64,000 nucleotides of DNA from Leifsonia poae (GTDB lineage Bacteria > Actinomycetota > Actinomycetes > Actinomycetales > Microbacteriaceae), in assembly GCF_027921845.1 (NCBI RefSeq), contig NZ_BSEN01000001.1:368014-432013 (forward strand). The letters are read 5' to 3'. Below the pieces are notes generated by a model. The model worked only from the letters and a program-made list of their open reading frames with translations, was not told the origin of the DNA and did not search any database. Positions 9,671 through 18,515 of this stretch are shown here, one piece after another. The first letter of the stretch is position 1; every line of letters begins with the position of its first letter. A program made the translations under genes and the position numbers.

Positions 9671-10710
9671 GCGTCTTCCCACTGCAGGTCGTCGACGGCG
9701 TCGAGGATCCGGTCGACTCCCGGCAGCGAGTACCGCTCGAGCTTCGGCGGCGCGGCCGGGATGTCGAAGCCGGTCACGCGTCGCACCGGCGCCTCAAGGT
9801 AGTGGAAGCAGCGTTCCGAGACGCGCGCCGCGATCTCCGACGCCATGCTGGCGAACCCGGGCGCCTCCGCCACGACGACCGCTCTGCCGGTCGCGCGCAC
9901 GGCGTCGCACACGGTCTCGTCGTCGAACGGCACGAGACTGCGCAGGTCGATCACCTGCAGGCTGCGCCCCTCCTGCTCGGCGGCCTCGGCGGCGGCGAGC
10001 GCCACGGGCACCGACGGCCCGTAGGCGATCAGGGTGGCATCCGTGCCCTCGCGGGCGATCCGTGCGCGGCCGAGCTCGGGCAGCGGCGCGGTCACGTCGA
10101 CGACGCCCGTCGACCAGTACAGCTTCTTCGGCTCGAGGAAGACGACCGGGTCGGGGAACGCGATCGCCGCCCTCAGCAGCCCGTAGGCGTCCTGCGGCGT
10201 CGCCGGGGACACGACCGTGAGCCCGGGCGTGTGCACGTAGTAGCCCTCCGAGGAGTCGGAGTGATGCTCGACGCCGCCGATGCCGCCCGCGTACGGGATG
10301 CGGATGACCATCGGCAGGCGAACGGAGCCACGGGTGCGGTTGCCCATCTTGGCCACGTGGTCGACGATCTGCTCGAACGCGGGATACGCGAAGGCGTCGA
10401 ACTGCATCTCGACGACGGGGCGCATCCCGTTCATCGCCATGCCGACCGCCGTGCCGACGATGCCGGCCTCGGCGAGCGGGGTGTCGAAGCAGCGCTGCTC
10501 CCCGAACCGCGCGGTGAGGCCGTCGGTGATCCGGAAGACCCCGCCGAGCACGCCGACGTCCTCGCCGAAGACGAGCACCGACGCATCCTGCTCGAGCGCA
10601 TCGGCGAGCGCGCGGTTGAGCGCCTGCGCCATGGTCATGGTGGTGGGCTGCGTCGCGGCGTCCTGCGACACGGCGTCCTGCGTCACGTTGGCATCGTGCA
10701 TGAGCGTCAT
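9667..10710 (-). CDS. bkdB: 2-oxoacid dehydrogenase E1 component, beta subunit
   Basis: 347-residue E1 beta subunit of the TPP-dependent alpha2beta2 decarboxylase. The transketolase pyrimidine domain starts at MTMAQALNRALADAL and carries VFGEDVGVLGGVFR and the E1 beta signature FDTPLAEAGIVGTAVGMA. The C-terminal domain includes VIDLRSLVPFDDETV and VAEAPGF. A tail of about 25 variable residues precedes the domain. The start overlaps the alpha-subunit stop (ATGA) and the stop overlaps the E2 start, a tight three-gene operon. The branched-chain substrate assignment rests on family resemblance and on the Lrp-type regulator next door. A pyruvate substrate cannot be excluded. Confidence 0.92.
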   Translation of the reverse strand: MTLMHDANVTQDAVSQDAATQPTTMTMAQALNRALADALEQDASVLVFGEDVGVLGGVFRITDGLTARFGEQRCFDTPLAEAGIVGTAVGMAMNGMRPVVEMQFDAFAYPAFEQIVDHVAKMGNRTRGSVRLPMVIRIPYAGGIGGVEHHSDSSEGYYVHTPGLTVVSPATPQDAYGLLRAAIAFPDPVVFLEPKKLYWSTGVVDVTAPLPELGRARIAREGTDATLIAYGPSVPVALAAAEAAEQEGRSLQVIDLRSLVPFDDETVCDAVRATGRAVVVAEAPGFASMASEIAARVSERCFHYLEAPVRRVTGFDIPAAPPKLERYSLPGVDRILDAVDDLQWEDA

Positions 10711-11783
10711 CGGGCGGCCTCCTCGGCGGCGAGCATGGCCGACTGCTCGCGCAGCTGCGGCGTGGGGGTGGCGTAGACGAATGCGAAGAGGTCGTCCGGA
10801 TGCGGTACGGCGTCGGCGTTGATCGCCGCGCGCAGGTCGGTGGCGACCCGCTCGGCCTGGGCGTGGAAGGCGGCGTCGTCGCCCTCGCTCAACGCGCCCT
10901 GCGCCGTGAGCCAGGTTCGGAGGCGCACCAGCGGGTCGCGCTCGAGCCACGGCCGCACCTCTTCGTCGCTGCGGTAGCGGGTGGCGTCGTCGGCGTTGGT
11001 GTGGGACTGCATCCGGTAGGTGATGGCCTCGATCAGGGCCGGCCCTCCCCCGCCGTGCGCGTTCTCGACGGCCTCGCCGAGCACGGCGAGCAGAGCGGCG
11101 AGGTCGTTGCCGTCGACCTGGCGGCCGGGTATCCCGTAACCGATCGCTTTGTGCGCGATCGACGGGGCGGCCGTCTGCCTGCTCAGCGGCACCGAGATGG
11201 CGTAGCCGTTGTTCTGCACGAGGAAGACCACGGGAACGTGGAAGACGGCGGCGAAGTTGAGCGCCTCGTGAAAGTCGCCCTCGCTGGTCGCTCCGTCGCC
11301 GCAGAGGGCGACGACGACGGTGTCCTCACCCCGGAGTTTCGCGGCGTGAGCGAAACCGACGGCGTGCAGCAGCTGCGTGGCCAGGGGGGTGGCCTGCGGG
11401 GCGATTCGGTGCTCGCGCGGGTCGTAGCCGGAGTGCCAGTCCCCGCGCAGCAGCAGGAAGGCCTCGAACGGATCGACGCCCCGGGTGATCACGGCGACGG
11501 TGTCGCGGTAGGTCGGGAACAGCCAGTCCTCCGCGCCCAGCACCAGCGCGGCGGCGACCTGACAGGCCTCCTGGCCGTGCGACGACGGGTAGACGGCGAG
11601 CTTTCCCTGCCGCACCAGCGCGTTGGCCTGGTCGTTGATGCGGCGGCCGACCACGAGATGGCGATAGCCGTCGGTCAGACGCTCGACGGACGGGGTGGGG
11701 TACTGCTCGTCCGGGTGGGACGAGCCGTCCTGTTCGATGAGCCGCACGGGGGTGTCGCGCGGCAGCAGATCGTGGGCGTGCAT
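10707..11783 (-). CDS. bkdA: 2-oxoacid dehydrogenase E1 component, alpha subunit
   Basis: First gene of the operon, 358 residues. The thiamine diphosphate motif begins at CGDGATSEGDFHEALN and closes with NNGYAIS about 30 residues later. YPSSHGQEA, DTVAVI and RGDWHSGYDPREH are further E1 alpha features, and YRMQSHTNADD holds the phosphorylation-loop region. It decarboxylates branched-chain 2-oxo acids from Val, Leu and Ile with the beta subunit. The ribosome site AAAGGAG is 6 bases before the ATG. The divergent neighbour is an Lrp/AsnC regulator. Confidence 0.93.
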   Translation of the reverse strand: MHAHDLLPRDTPVRLIEQDGSSHPDEQYPTPSVERLTDGYRHLVVGRRINDQANALVRQGKLAVYPSSHGQEACQVAAALVLGAEDWLFPTYRDTVAVITRGVDPFEAFLLLRGDWHSGYDPREHRIAPQATPLATQLLHAVGFAHAAKLRGEDTVVVALCGDGATSEGDFHEALNFAAVFHVPVVFLVQNNGYAISVPLSRQTAAPSIAHKAIGYGIPGRQVDGNDLAALLAVLGEAVENAHGGGGPALIEAITYRMQSHTNADDATRYRSDEEVRPWLERDPLVRLRTWLTAQGALSEGDDAAFHAQAERVATDLRAAINADAVPHPDDLFAFVYATPTPQLREQSAMLAAEEAAR

Positions 11784-11886
11784 CCGTTCTCCTTTGAAAG
11801 ACGTCGCTCCCTCTCAGGATGACTTCGCTGGACCGCGTGCGCCATCTGTCGGCGGATATCGAGACGGATGCTGTCGTCGGGGCGAT

Positions 11887-11913
11887 TTCGATGGCAGACT
11901 GTCTCGCATCGAA
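11887..11913. promoter_or_regulatory. Inverted repeat, candidate operator of the Lrp-type regulator
   Basis: TTCGAT and ATCGAA 15 bases apart, with a matching inner AGA/TCT pair, make a 27-base imperfect palindrome. It ends 19 bases before the regulator start and lies in the divergent region shared with the dehydrogenase operon. This suits autoregulation and control of bkdABC, by inference only. Confidence 0.45.
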
Positions 11914-11932
11914 CCCGATGGAGGGCCGCCGC

Positions 11933-12361
11933 ATGGACGAAATCGACTCCCGCATCGTCGATGCCCTGCGCGCGGACGGGCGGGCGTCGATCACGGCGGT
12001 CGCCGATGCGGCGCACGTCTCCCGCGCGAACGCCTACACGAGGCTCGCGCGCCTGCTCGATGAGGGCGTGATCACCGGATTCACGGCCAAGGTCGACCCG
12101 GCGCGCTCCGGGCGCGGTTCCTCGGCCTACGTGACGATGCGCGTGGAGCAGTCGTCGTGGCACGAGCTGCGCGACCGGCTGCGGTCGATCCCCGAGGTGG
12201 AGCATTTCGCGCTCGTCGGCGGCGACTTCGACGTGATCCTGCTCGTGCGCGCCCGCGACAACGAAGACCTGCGACGCGTGGTGCTGGAGGAGCTCCCCGC
12301 CATCCCGTCGGTGCGCGACACGAAGACGTCGCTGATCTTCGAGGACCACGACACACGTTGA
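11933..12361 (+). CDS. bkdR: Lrp/AsnC-family regulator (BkdR-like)
   Basis: 142-residue transcription factor with an N-terminal helix-turn-helix (MDEIDSRIVDALRADGRASI, AVADAAHVSRANAYTRLARL) and a C-terminal RAM ligand-binding domain (YVTMRVEQ, VEHFALVGGDFDVILLV). The ATG at 11933 has a GGAGG site 9 bases upstream. An ATG at 11918 is an alternative. It is divergent from the E1/E2 operon. In other bacteria Lrp-type BkdR responds to branched-chain amino acids and controls this complex, so the same role is inferred here. Confidence 0.88.
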   Translation: MDEIDSRIVDALRADGRASITAVADAAHVSRANAYTRLARLLDEGVITGFTAKVDPARSGRGSSAYVTMRVEQSSWHELRDRLRSIPEVEHFALVGGDFDVILLVRARDNEDLRRVVLEELPAIPSVRDTKTSLIFEDHDTR

Positions 12362-12392
12362 GTTGTGGCCGGGCGGCGCGTCTGCGAGGATT

Positions 12393-12414
12393 ACTTGCTG
12401 AACGTTCGGTCGGT
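12393..12414. promoter_or_regulatory. Candidate PaaR operator upstream of the thiolase operon
   Basis: A 22-base imperfect palindrome, ACTTGCTGAACG followed by TTCGGTCGGT. It closely resembles the site between paaR and paaA (18543-18564): over the 13 bases from GTTCGGTCGGTAA, 10 match. As recalled, the PaaR consensus of Corynebacterium has ACTNACCG and CGGTNAGT arms, and this site differs from it at three fixed positions. It lies about 90 bases before the thiolase start. Confidence 0.65.
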
Positions 12415-12505
12415 AAATACGATCGGCAGCGACGCCGCGAAAGCAGCGACAGCAGCGACAGCGCGAAGCAGTGAAGCAACGACGACGACGTCGGGAGAAG
12501 ATGCG

Positions 12506-13690
12506 ATGGCCGAGGCCTACCTGGTGGGCGGTGTCCGCACGGCCGTCGGCCGGTACGGCGGTGCGCTCTCCGGCATCCGGCCCGACGATCTGGCCGCCCT
12601 CGTCGTCGGCGAGGCCGTGCGTCGCGCGAACGTCGACCCCCTCCTGCTCGACGAGGTGATCCTCGGCGCCGCCAATCAGGCGGGCGAGGACAACCGCAAC
12701 GTCGCCCGCATGGCCGCGCTGCTCGCCGGCCTGCCCGACTCCGTGCCCGGGGTGACCGTCAACCGGCTGTGCGCCTCCGGCCTGTCGGCCGTGACGATGG
12801 CCGCGCAGAGCATCCGGGCCGGCGATGCCGATCTGGTCGTCGCCGGCGGGGTCGAGTCGATGACCCGCGCTCCGTGGGTGCAGGCGAAGCCGGAGAAGGC
12901 GTTCGCGAAGCCGGGTGCGCAGTTCGACACCTCCATCGGCTGGCGCTTCACCAACCCCCGGATGCTCGCCCGCGACAAGGCCACGTACTCGATGCCGGAG
13001 ACGGCGGAGGAGGTCGCCAGGCTCGATGGGATCAGCAGAGCGGATGCCGACGCCTTCGCCCTCGGGAGCCACCGGCGGGCCGCCGCCGCGACGGACGGCG
13101 GGCGCTTCGCCGACGAGATCGTCCCCGTGGCGACGAAGGGCGGCGGGTTCGGCGTCGACGAGGGCATCCGGCGGGACACCAGCCTGGAGGCGCTGGCAGC
13201 GCTGCGGCCCGTCGTCGCCGGCGGCGAAGTGGTGACGGCCGGCAACTCCTCCCCGCTCAACGACGGCGCCTCCGCCGTGCTGGTGGCCAGCGCCGCCGCG
13301 GTCAAGCGGTACGGCCTGACACCGCGCGCCCGTGTCGTGGTCGGCGCCAGCGTCGGGCTCGCGCCCGAGATCATGGGGCTCGGCCCGGTGCCCGCGACGC
13401 AGAAGGCACTCGGACGCACCGGCATCACCCTCGATGACATCGGCAGTATCGAACTGAACGAGGCGTTCGCGAGCCAGGCACTGGCGTGCATCCGGAGGCT
13501 GGGTCTCGTCGAGGAGCGCGTCAACGCCGACGGCGGTGCCATCGCGCTCGGGCACGCGCTCGGCTCGAGCGGGGCGCGCATCCTGGTCACGCTGCTGGGC
13601 CGGATGGAACGCGAGGACTCCCGCTACGGGCTCGCCACGATGTGCGTCGGGGTCGGCCAGGGCTCGGCGCTCATCCTGGAGCGGCCATGA
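12506..13690 (+). CDS. paaJ: Acyl-CoA thiolase, likely 3-oxoadipyl-CoA thiolase of phenylacetate breakdown
   Basis: 394-residue thiolase. The nucleophilic Cys89 is in NRLCASGLSAV, the His is in GGAIALGHALGSSGARI, and the second Cys is in TMCVGVGQGSALI. It should release acetyl-CoA and succinyl-CoA from 3-oxoadipyl-CoA, the last step of the pathway. The ATG at 12506 has GGGAGAAG about 6 bases upstream, while the frame before it is low-complexity (Ala/Thr) and contains the operator. The stop overlaps the next start (ATGA). The specific substrate is inferred from the paa neighbours. Confidence 0.88.
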   Translation: MAEAYLVGGVRTAVGRYGGALSGIRPDDLAALVVGEAVRRANVDPLLLDEVILGAANQAGEDNRNVARMAALLAGLPDSVPGVTVNRLCASGLSAVTMAAQSIRAGDADLVVAGGVESMTRAPWVQAKPEKAFAKPGAQFDTSIGWRFTNPRMLARDKATYSMPETAEEVARLDGISRADADAFALGSHRRAAAATDGGRFADEIVPVATKGGGFGVDEGIRRDTSLEALAALRPVVAGGEVVTAGNSSPLNDGASAVLVASAAAVKRYGLTPRARVVVGASVGLAPEIMGLGPVPATQKALGRTGITLDDIGSIELNEAFASQALACIRRLGLVEERVNADGGAIALGHALGSSGARILVTLLGRMEREDSRYGLATMCVGVGQGSALILERP

Positions 13691-14439
13691 CGGCGCACGA
13701 CGGCGGGCCGCTGCTGATCGAGGAGTTCCCCGACCGTGTCGTCGCCACGCTCAACCGGCCGGATGCCCGCAACGCGATCGACCAGCGCATGGTGGACGAG
13801 CTGCACGCGCTCTGCGCCGCGCTGGAGCGGGCGCCGCGCATCCTGATCATCACGGGCGCCGACGGCGTCTTCGCGTCGGGCGCGGACATCGCCGAGCTGA
13901 GGGAACGACGGGCGGCGGACGCCCGCCTCGGCATCAACGCGGCGATCTTCAGCCGGGTGACCGCGCTGCCCATGCCCGTGATCGCCGCCCTCGACGGCTA
14001 CGCGCTCGGCGGGGGCGCCGAACTCGCCTACGCGGCCGACTTCCGCATCGCCACCCCGCGCCTGCGCATCGGCAACCCGGAGACGGGACTCGGGATCATC
14101 GCCGCGGCCGGAGCCCTGTGGCGGCTGCCCGAGCTGGTCGGCGAGCCGCTCGCCGCCGAGATCGTGCTGGCGGGACGCATCCTGAACGGCGAAGAGGCGC
14201 TCGCGGTGCGGCTCGTCACCGAGCTGCACGACCCCGCCGACCTGCTGCCGGCCGCGCACGCGCTCGCCGACCGGATCGCCGCCAACGATCCGCTGGCGAC
14301 CCGGTACACGAAGGCGGTGCTGCACGCGGGCCGCGCCGAGCATCCGGCAGCCGAGCGGGAGGCGCAGGCCGTGCTGTTCGAGTCGCCGGAGAAGCAGCGA
14401 CGGATGACCGACTTCCTCGAGAAACGGCGACGACGGTGA
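13687..14439 (+). CDS. paaF: Enoyl-CoA hydratase, PaaF-like
   Basis: 250-residue crotonase-fold enzyme. The oxyanion-hole segments ASGADIAEL and ALGGGAELAYAADFRIA are present. NPETGLG carries the catalytic glutamate of true hydratases, unlike the PaaG-type paralogue at 22.3 kb. It is therefore the better candidate for 2,3-dehydroadipyl-CoA hydratase. The ATG overlaps the thiolase stop, and its own stop overlaps the GTG of the dehydrogenase. Confidence 0.85.
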   Translation: MTAHDGGPLLIEEFPDRVVATLNRPDARNAIDQRMVDELHALCAALERAPRILIITGADGVFASGADIAELRERRAADARLGINAAIFSRVTALPMPVIAALDGYALGGGAELAYAADFRIATPRLRIGNPETGLGIIAAAGALWRLPELVGEPLAAEIVLAGRILNGEEALAVRLVTELHDPADLLPAAHALADRIAANDPLATRYTKAVLHAGRAEHPAAEREAQAVLFESPEKQRRMTDFLEKRRRR

Positions 14440-15347
14440 GCGCGGAGCAGACCGAGACGACGGGCGGCCACGCCGGTGCGGACGTACCGGCGATCGTCGG
14501 AGTGATCGGCGGCGGCCGGATGGGCGCCGGGATCGCGCACGCCTTTCTGATGGCGGGTTCCCGGGTGACCGTGCTCGAGCGGGACGAAGCCGCGGCGAGC
14601 GCCGCGCGCAGTCGCGTGCTGGCGACGGTGGCGGCGAGCGTGCAACGGGGCGCCCCTGAACCGCCGGCCGGCCGCCTCACCGTCACGACGGACGTAGCGG
14701 AGCTCGAGGACGCTCGCCTGGCGATCGAAGCCGTGCCGGAGGACCGCGGACTCAAGGTCGCGGCCCTGCGCCGCGTCGAACGCGTCGTCGCCGCCGACGC
14801 GGTACTGGCCACCAACACGTCGTCCATCTCGATCGACGAACTCGCGACCGGCATCGGCCGCCCCGGCGGGTTCGTCGGGATGCACTTCTTCAACCCGGTC
14901 CCCTCGTCGGCCCTGGTCGAGGTCGTGATCGGCTCGGCCACCTCCCCGGCGGTCGTGACCACCGCCGAGACATGGGTGCGGGCGCTCGGCAAGACGCCGG
15001 TGACCGTCACCGACTCCCCCGGGTTCGCCTCGTCACGCCTCGGCGTGCTCCTCGGCCTCGAGGCGATCCGGATGCTCGAGGAGGGCGTCGCGACCGCCGA
15101 GGACATCGACGCCGCGATGGTGCTCGGCTACAAGCATCCGGTCGGCCCGCTGATGCTGACGGACCTCGTCGGGCTCGACGTGCGGCTCGGCATCGCGGAG
15201 TACCTGAGCGAGCACCTCGGCGCCCGCTTCGAGCCGCCTGAGCTGCTGCGCCGGATGGTCGCCGACGGCGCCCTCGGACGCAAATCCGGCCGGGGGTTCT
15301 ACGAGTGGGCGGGGACGACGCCTAGCGACCAGGAGCGTCGACGATGA
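14436..15347 (+). CDS. paaH: 3-hydroxyacyl-CoA dehydrogenase (PaaH-like)
   Basis: 303-residue NAD-dependent dehydrogenase starting from a GTG that overlaps the hydratase stop (GTGA). The Rossmann motif GVIGGGRMGAGIAHAFLMAG, the NTSSISI segment, the family signature GMHFFNPVP and the C-terminal domain with ALGRKSGRGFYEW are all present. It oxidises 3-hydroxyadipyl-CoA to 3-oxoadipyl-CoA. It is the third gene of the thiolase-hydratase-dehydrogenase operon. Its last 26 bases overlap the convergent thioesterase gene. Confidence 0.9.
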   Translation: MSAEQTETTGGHAGADVPAIVGVIGGGRMGAGIAHAFLMAGSRVTVLERDEAAASAARSRVLATVAASVQRGAPEPPAGRLTVTTDVAELEDARLAIEAVPEDRGLKVAALRRVERVVAADAVLATNTSSISIDELATGIGRPGGFVGMHFFNPVPSSALVEVVIGSATSPAVVTTAETWVRALGKTPVTVTDSPGFASSRLGVLLGLEAIRMLEEGVATAEDIDAAMVLGYKHPVGPLMLTDLVGLDVRLGIAEYLSEHLGARFEPPELLRRMVADGALGRKSGRGFYEWAGTTPSDQERRR

Positions 15348-15723
15348 GGTTGGTGATGCGCGCGGTGCAGAGGCGGTTGCCCTCGTCGTCGGTCACCACG
15401 ATCTCGTGCGAGGCGATGGTGCGCCCGAGCCGGATGGCGGTGGCGACGCCGGTGACGGTGCCGCTGCGCACGGACCGGTGGTGCGTCGCGTTGATGTCGA
15501 GTCCCACCGCCGAGCGGCCCGGCCCGGCGTGGATCACCGCCGCCCAGGAGCCGAGCGCCTCGGCGAACGCGACGGACGCCCCGCCGTGCAGCAGGCCGAA
15601 CGACTGGCGGTTGCCCTCGACCGGCATGGTCGCCACGACCCGTTCCGCCGACTGCTCCAGGATGCGGACGCCCATCTTCACGTCGAGCTCGCCGAGCTCG
15701 ATCGTCCAGTCACCATCGGCCAT
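15322..15723 (-). CDS. paaI: Hotdog-fold thioesterase PaaI
   Basis: 133-residue hotdog thioesterase with the HGGASVAFAEALGSWAA motif and GLDINATHHRSVRSG. PaaI hydrolyses phenylacetyl-CoA or ring-hydroxylated CoA esters and protects against dead-end intermediates. The ATG at 15723 (MADGDW) was preferred over the GTG six bases upstream. It is oddly placed: convergent with and overlapping paaH by 26 bases, and divergent from paaZ with only 38 bases between the starts. Confidence 0.88.
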   Translation of the reverse strand: MADGDWTIELGELDVKMGVRILEQSAERVVATMPVEGNRQSFGLLHGGASVAFAEALGSWAAVIHAGPGRSAVGLDINATHHRSVRSGTVTGVATAIRLGRTIASHEIVVTDDEGNRLCTARITNLIVDAPGR

Positions 15724-15761
15724 GGGCACAGCATACCCAGCCGCTTTCGAGGAGGTCCCCC

Positions 15762-17828
15762 ATGAGTGAGCCCGGCATCCTGCCCAGTTTCGTGAAGGGC
15801 GCGTGGTGGACGCCCGACGGCGCGGAGGCGGGAGCCGCGCTGGTGACGGACGCCTCGACCGGCGCCCCGATCGCCCGGGTGGGCACCGAGGGCATCGACC
15901 TCGCCGGCGCCCTCGACTACGCGCGGACCGTCGGTCAGCGGTCCCTCGGAGCCCTGACCTTCCACCAGCGCGCGGTGCTGCTGAAGCAGCTCGCGCAGGC
16001 GCTCACCGAGCGCAAGGCCGAGCTGTACGAGCTGTCGAGCCGTGCCGGGGCGACGAAGGCGGATTCCTGGGTCGACATCGACGGCGGTCTCGGCGTGCTC
16101 TTCACGTATTCGTCCAAGGGCCGGCGCGAACTGCCGAATGCGCAGGTGTACCTCGACGGCGCCGCCGAGACGCTCTCGAAGGACGGCTCCTTCCTCGGCC
16201 GGCACATCTTCACCCGACTGCCGGGCGTCGCGGTGCAGATCAATGCCTTCAACTTCCCGGTGTGGGGCGCGCTCGAGAAGTTCGCGCCGGCGTTCCTGGC
16301 GGGCATGCCCACGCTGGTCAAGCCGGCGACGCCGACCGCGTTCCTCGCCGAAGCGATGGTGCGCGTGATGCTCGAGAGCGGGCTGCTGCCCGAGGGCTCG
16401 CTGCAGCTGGTCTCCGGGCCGGTGCCCGGCCTGTTCGACCTGCTGCGGCTCGGCGACCTGGTCGCCTTCACGGGCTCGGCGTCGACGGCCGAGAAGCTGC
16501 GCGCGAACGACTCGGTGCAGACCGGCGGGGTGCGGTTCACCAGCGAGACCGACTCGATCAACGCCTCGGTACTCGGGCCGGATGCGGTGACGGGCACGCC
16601 GGAGTTCGACGCGTACGTGAAGCAGCTGGTCACCGAGCTGACCGCGAAGGCCGGGCAGAAGTGCACCGCCATCCGGCGCGCGATCGTGCCGGAGGCGCTG
16701 ATCGGCGATCTGATCGCCGCCGTGCGCGCCCGCATCGAGGAGCGCGTGGTGATCGGCGACCCGCGCGCCGAGGGCGTGACGATGGGACCGCTGGTCTCAG
16801 CCGCCCAGCGCACCGAGGTGCTGCGCCAGGTCGGGCGGCTCGTCGAGGGCGGCGGCGAGCTCGTGCTCGGCGGCCTCGGTCAGCCGACGATCGTACGGGC
16901 CGACGGCTCCCGCGGGGCCGCCCCGGAGGGCGCGTTCGTCGAGCCGATCCTGCTGCACTTCCCCGACGCGACGGCCGAGGCGGTGCACACGGTCGAGGCG
17001 TTCGGGCCGGTGGCGAGCATCCTGGGCTACACGACGACGGCGGAGGCCGCGCGCCTGGTGGCGCTCGGCGGCGGTTCGCTGGTGACGAGCGTGGCGACGC
17101 ACGACCCGGAGGTCGCGCGCGAGCTCGTCACGGGGATCGCGGCGTACAACGGCCGCGTGCTGCTGCTCGACCGCGACGACGCCAGGACCTCCACCGGACA
17201 CGGCTCGCCGGTGCCGCACCTCGTGCACGGCGGGCCCGGGCGCGCCGGCGGCGGGGAGGAGCTCGGCGGCATCCGGGCCGTGCTGCACCACATGCAGCGC
17301 ACCGCGATCCAGGGCACCCCCGACATGCTGACCGCGATCACCGGGGTGTGGCATCCGGGCGCTGCCGCCTCGGCCGAGGGGCCGCACCCGTTCCGGCGGT
17401 CGCTGGCGGAGCTGACGATCGGCGACCAGGTGCGGTCGGCATCGCGCGCGGTGACGCTCGACGACATCGAGACGTTCGCGGCGTTCACCGGCGACACGTT
17501 CTACGCGCACATGGACGAGGAGGCCGCGGCGGCCAATCCGTTCTTCCCCGGACGCGTTGCGCACGGATACCTGCTGGTGTCGTGGGCGGCCGGGCTGTTC
17601 GTGGATCCCGCTCCGGGGCCGGTGCTCGCCAACTACGGGCTCGAGAACCTGCGGTTCGTGACGCCCGTGTCGCCTGGCGACAGCATCCGGGTAGCGCTCA
17701 CGGCCAAGCAGATCACGCCGCGCGAGACGGACGACTACGGCGAGGTGCGCTGGGACGCGCTGATCACGAACCAGCGCGACGAGACGGTCGCGACCTACGA
17801 CGTGCTCACGCTCGTCGCCAAGCACTAG
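15762..17828 (+). CDS. paaZ: PaaZ: oxepin-CoA hydrolase / semialdehyde dehydrogenase fusion
   Basis: Bifunctional 688-residue enzyme that opens the oxepin-CoA ring and oxidises the resulting aldehyde to 3-oxo-5,6-dehydrosuberyl-CoA. The N-terminal aldehyde dehydrogenase domain (about 1-510) has INAFNFPVWG, FTGSASTAEKL, the Glu in TSETDSIN and the catalytic Cys in AGQKCTAIRRA. The C-terminal MaoC-type hydratase (about 540-688) has FAAFTGDTFYAHMDEE and FPGRVAHGYL. The length matches the full fusion. The ribosome site GAGGAGG is 7 bases before the ATG. The gene is followed by a family A hairpin. Confidence 0.97.
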   Translation: MSEPGILPSFVKGAWWTPDGAEAGAALVTDASTGAPIARVGTEGIDLAGALDYARTVGQRSLGALTFHQRAVLLKQLAQALTERKAELYELSSRAGATKADSWVDIDGGLGVLFTYSSKGRRELPNAQVYLDGAAETLSKDGSFLGRHIFTRLPGVAVQINAFNFPVWGALEKFAPAFLAGMPTLVKPATPTAFLAEAMVRVMLESGLLPEGSLQLVSGPVPGLFDLLRLGDLVAFTGSASTAEKLRANDSVQTGGVRFTSETDSINASVLGPDAVTGTPEFDAYVKQLVTELTAKAGQKCTAIRRAIVPEALIGDLIAAVRARIEERVVIGDPRAEGVTMGPLVSAAQRTEVLRQVGRLVEGGGELVLGGLGQPTIVRADGSRGAAPEGAFVEPILLHFPDATAEAVHTVEAFGPVASILGYTTTAEAARLVALGGGSLVTSVATHDPEVARELVTGIAAYNGRVLLLDRDDARTSTGHGSPVPHLVHGGPGRAGGGEELGGIRAVLHHMQRTAIQGTPDMLTAITGVWHPGAAASAEGPHPFRRSLAELTIGDQVRSASRAVTLDDIETFAAFTGDTFYAHMDEEAAAANPFFPGRVAHGYLLVSWAAGLFVDPAPGPVLANYGLENLRFVTPVSPGDSIRVALTAKQITPRETDDYGEVRWDALITNQRDETVATYDVLTLVAKH

Positions 17829-17833
17829 CTGTA

Positions 17834-17905
17834 GCTTTCGTTGAGGGGCGGCAAACGCAGCCAAAACCGCGGTTTTGGGTGCGTTTGCCGCCCCTCAACG
17901 GAAGC
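17834..17905. terminator. Long palindromic repeat, family A copy 1 (bidirectional terminator candidate)
   Basis: A nearly perfect stem of two 36-base arms centred at 17869/17870. The core is GTTGAGGGGCGGC...CCAAAAC, loop CGCG, then GTTTTGG...GCCGCCCCTCAAC. It fills the 80-base gap between paaZ and the convergent paaR. The same element occurs at 39807-39868 and 46253-46312. Confidence 0.85.
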
Positions 17906-17908
17906 GGG

Positions 17909-18505
17909 TCAGGGGGTGCGGAGGCCTGTGAAGGCGATGGTGAGGAGGTCGTCGGCGAGCTGCTGGGGGGTCTCGGGGCCGTCGGGGCGGTACCACTCCA
18001 CGATTGAGTTGATCATGCCGAACAGCAGGCGGGCCACGATGCCGGGGTCGACGTCGGCGCGCAGGGAACCCTCGTCGCGGGCCTGAACGACGAGCTCGGC
18101 GACGGCCCGGTCGAACGCACGCCGGCGGGCGAGCGCCGCCCGCTCGATCTCGGTGTTGCCGCGCACCCGCAGCAGCAGCGTGACGTAGGGCACCTTGTCC
18201 GTGAGCACCGCGACCGCGCCGCGCAGCACCGAGGCCAGCCGGTCGGCGGCGCTGCCGGTCGTCGCACCGGATGCCGCGAGCACGCCCTCGAGGTCGCCGA
18301 GGGCCTCGTCGAGCGCGAGCGCCAGCAGCTCGTCCTTCGACGACACGTGGTGGTAGATCGCCGACTTGGAGAGCCCGAGCCGTTCGGCGAGCATCCCGAT
18401 CGAGGTGGCGTCGTAGCCGTACTCGTTGAAGGCCGTCACGGCGACCTCGAGGATGCCGCGCTGGTCGTAGCCGGGGCGGCCGCGGCGAAGTGCGGTCTCG
18501 GTCAT
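17909..18505 (-). CDS. paaR: TetR-family repressor, PaaR
   Basis: 198-residue TetR regulator. The N-terminal helix-turn-helix contains DATSIGMLAERLGLSKSAIYHHVSSKDELL. The C-terminal ligand domain includes the TetR_C-type FGMINSIVEWYRPDG. It is divergent from paaA with 74 bases between starts, and a 22-base palindrome sits in that space. A related palindrome precedes the thiolase operon. From the context it should repress the paa genes until phenylacetyl-CoA is present. Confidence 0.85.
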   Translation of the reverse strand: MTETALRRGRPGYDQRGILEVAVTAFNEYGYDATSIGMLAERLGLSKSAIYHHVSSKDELLALALDEALGDLEGVLAASGATTGSAADRLASVLRGAVAVLTDKVPYVTLLLRVRGNTEIERAALARRRAFDRAVAELVVQARDEGSLRADVDPGIVARLLFGMINSIVEWYRPDGPETPQQLADDLLTIAFTGLRTP

Positions 18506-18515
18506 CCGCCTAGTG

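Noticed and set aside
15803-18007. 734-codon frame over paaZ and part of paaR
   Set aside because: Arg-rich out-of-frame shadow of PaaZ, which is intact in the frame 41 bases earlier.
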